Source: an uncultured Geobacteraceae bacterium (GTDB lineage: Bacteria; Desulfobacterota; Desulfuromonadia; Geobacterales; Pseudopelobacteraceae). From it: 52,445 bases of DNA. The number at the start of each line of letters is the position of its first letter. Position 1 is the first letter of the stretch. Shown here piece by piece: positions 52,384 to 52,445 of this stretch. The notes beneath the pieces are model-generated. The model saw only the letters and a program-made list of their open reading frames with translations, did no database searches and was not told the origin of the DNA. The position numbers were made by a program, and so were the translations under genes. The stretch is taken from assembly GCA_903925005.1 (NCBI GenBank), contig CAIYDX010000026.1:1-52445 (forward strand), in the 5' to 3' direction.

Positions 52384-52445
52384 ATGAAGCATTATTCGAA
52401 AGAGCTGAAAGACAGTATCATTGCCAGGCTGCTTCCACCAATCAA
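52384..52445 (+). CDS. Transposase, 5' end only (IS3-type OrfA-like)
   Basis: The first 20 residues (MKHYSKELKDSIIARLLPPI) run off the window edge. The pattern resembles the start of IS3-family-type helix-turn-helix transposase subunits, in which KxxYSxELKxxIIARxLPP is followed by an HTH. The Shine-Dalgarno is GGAAAGGGG. Too little is seen to fix the family or say whether the element is intact. Confidence 0.55.
   Translation, partial: MKHYSKELKDSIIARLLPPI

Overview
The window looks like part of a chromosome from a Geobacter-like member of the Desulfuromonadia. This is inferred from gene content and order: thrS-infC-rpmI-rplT-pheS-pheT-ihfA-merR, a citramalate synthase (cimA) next to a ComEA-like gene, a bioF-bioH-bioC operon, a bacteriohemerythrin, HDOD and MinD-like proteins, and a spoIID-queA-tgt-yajC-secD-secF block. 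I did no database comparison. Nearly all host genes lie on the minus strand, while the prophage at the left edge is on the plus strand.

Region 1 (1-10962) is the right arm of a prophage with podovirus-like traits. It holds the 3' part of a giant virion-type protein with a zincin motif, a T7-type tail-fibre adaptor, and two receptor-binding-type proteins that unexpectedly carry N-terminal signal peptides. A lysis cassette follows: GH108 muramidase, small lipoprotein, holin candidate, and a spanin-like pair with the lipoprotein gene nested out of frame. The phage ends about 70 bp from a tRNA-Pro(GGG) gene, a plausible attachment site. No integrase is in view.

Region 2 (11032-24345) is a translation and core-metabolism block on the minus strand: tRNA-Pro, a MerR-type regulator, IHF-alpha, both PheRS subunits, L20, L35, IF3 (which appears to start at an AUA codon), ThrRS, tRNA-Val, a RumA/RlmD-type RNA methyltransferase, RdgB, RNase PH, a small zinc ribbon, a helix-hairpin-helix protein and citramalate synthase. 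A GCGGAT-rich element with 15-bp terminal inverted repeats sits at the 3' end of rdgB.

Region 3 (24346-29203) is accessory. It has two stacked toxin-antitoxin modules, HigBA with a perfect 10+10 bp operator-like palindrome and MntA/HepT, then a plus-strand MATE transporter translationally coupled to the tRNA methylthiotransferase MtaB, and a hemerythrin.

Region 4 (29217-39642) carries a MinD-like ATPase overlapping a J-like/RodZ-HTH protein, recJ, a TPR protein, the Sec accessory genes secF, secD and yajC, the queuosine genes tgt and queA, and a SpoIID-type protein. Region 5 (39731-44942) has plus-strand OppD/OppF ATPases without permeases, a single-domain ArsR regulator, and the minus-strand biotin operon bioF-bioH-bioC behind a promoter overlapped by a BirA-like operator.

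Region 6 (45011-52445) has sugar-nucleotide genes (rfbD, a stand-alone phosphomannose isomerase cupin, a lipoprotein, manC), a small Cys-rich protein, paired GAGACGCAAAA palindromes, an HDOD protein, two unrecognised proteins, an M29 aminopeptidase, a site-2-type protease and, at the edge, the 5' end of an IS transposase gene whose ribosome-binding site lies in a hairpin. A 79-bp repeat with a hairpin supported by a compensatory base-pair change occurs twice, at 29.2 kb and 50.1 kb. The second copy contains the stop codon of the aminopeptidase gene. I found no CRISPR array, rRNA or clear riboswitch.
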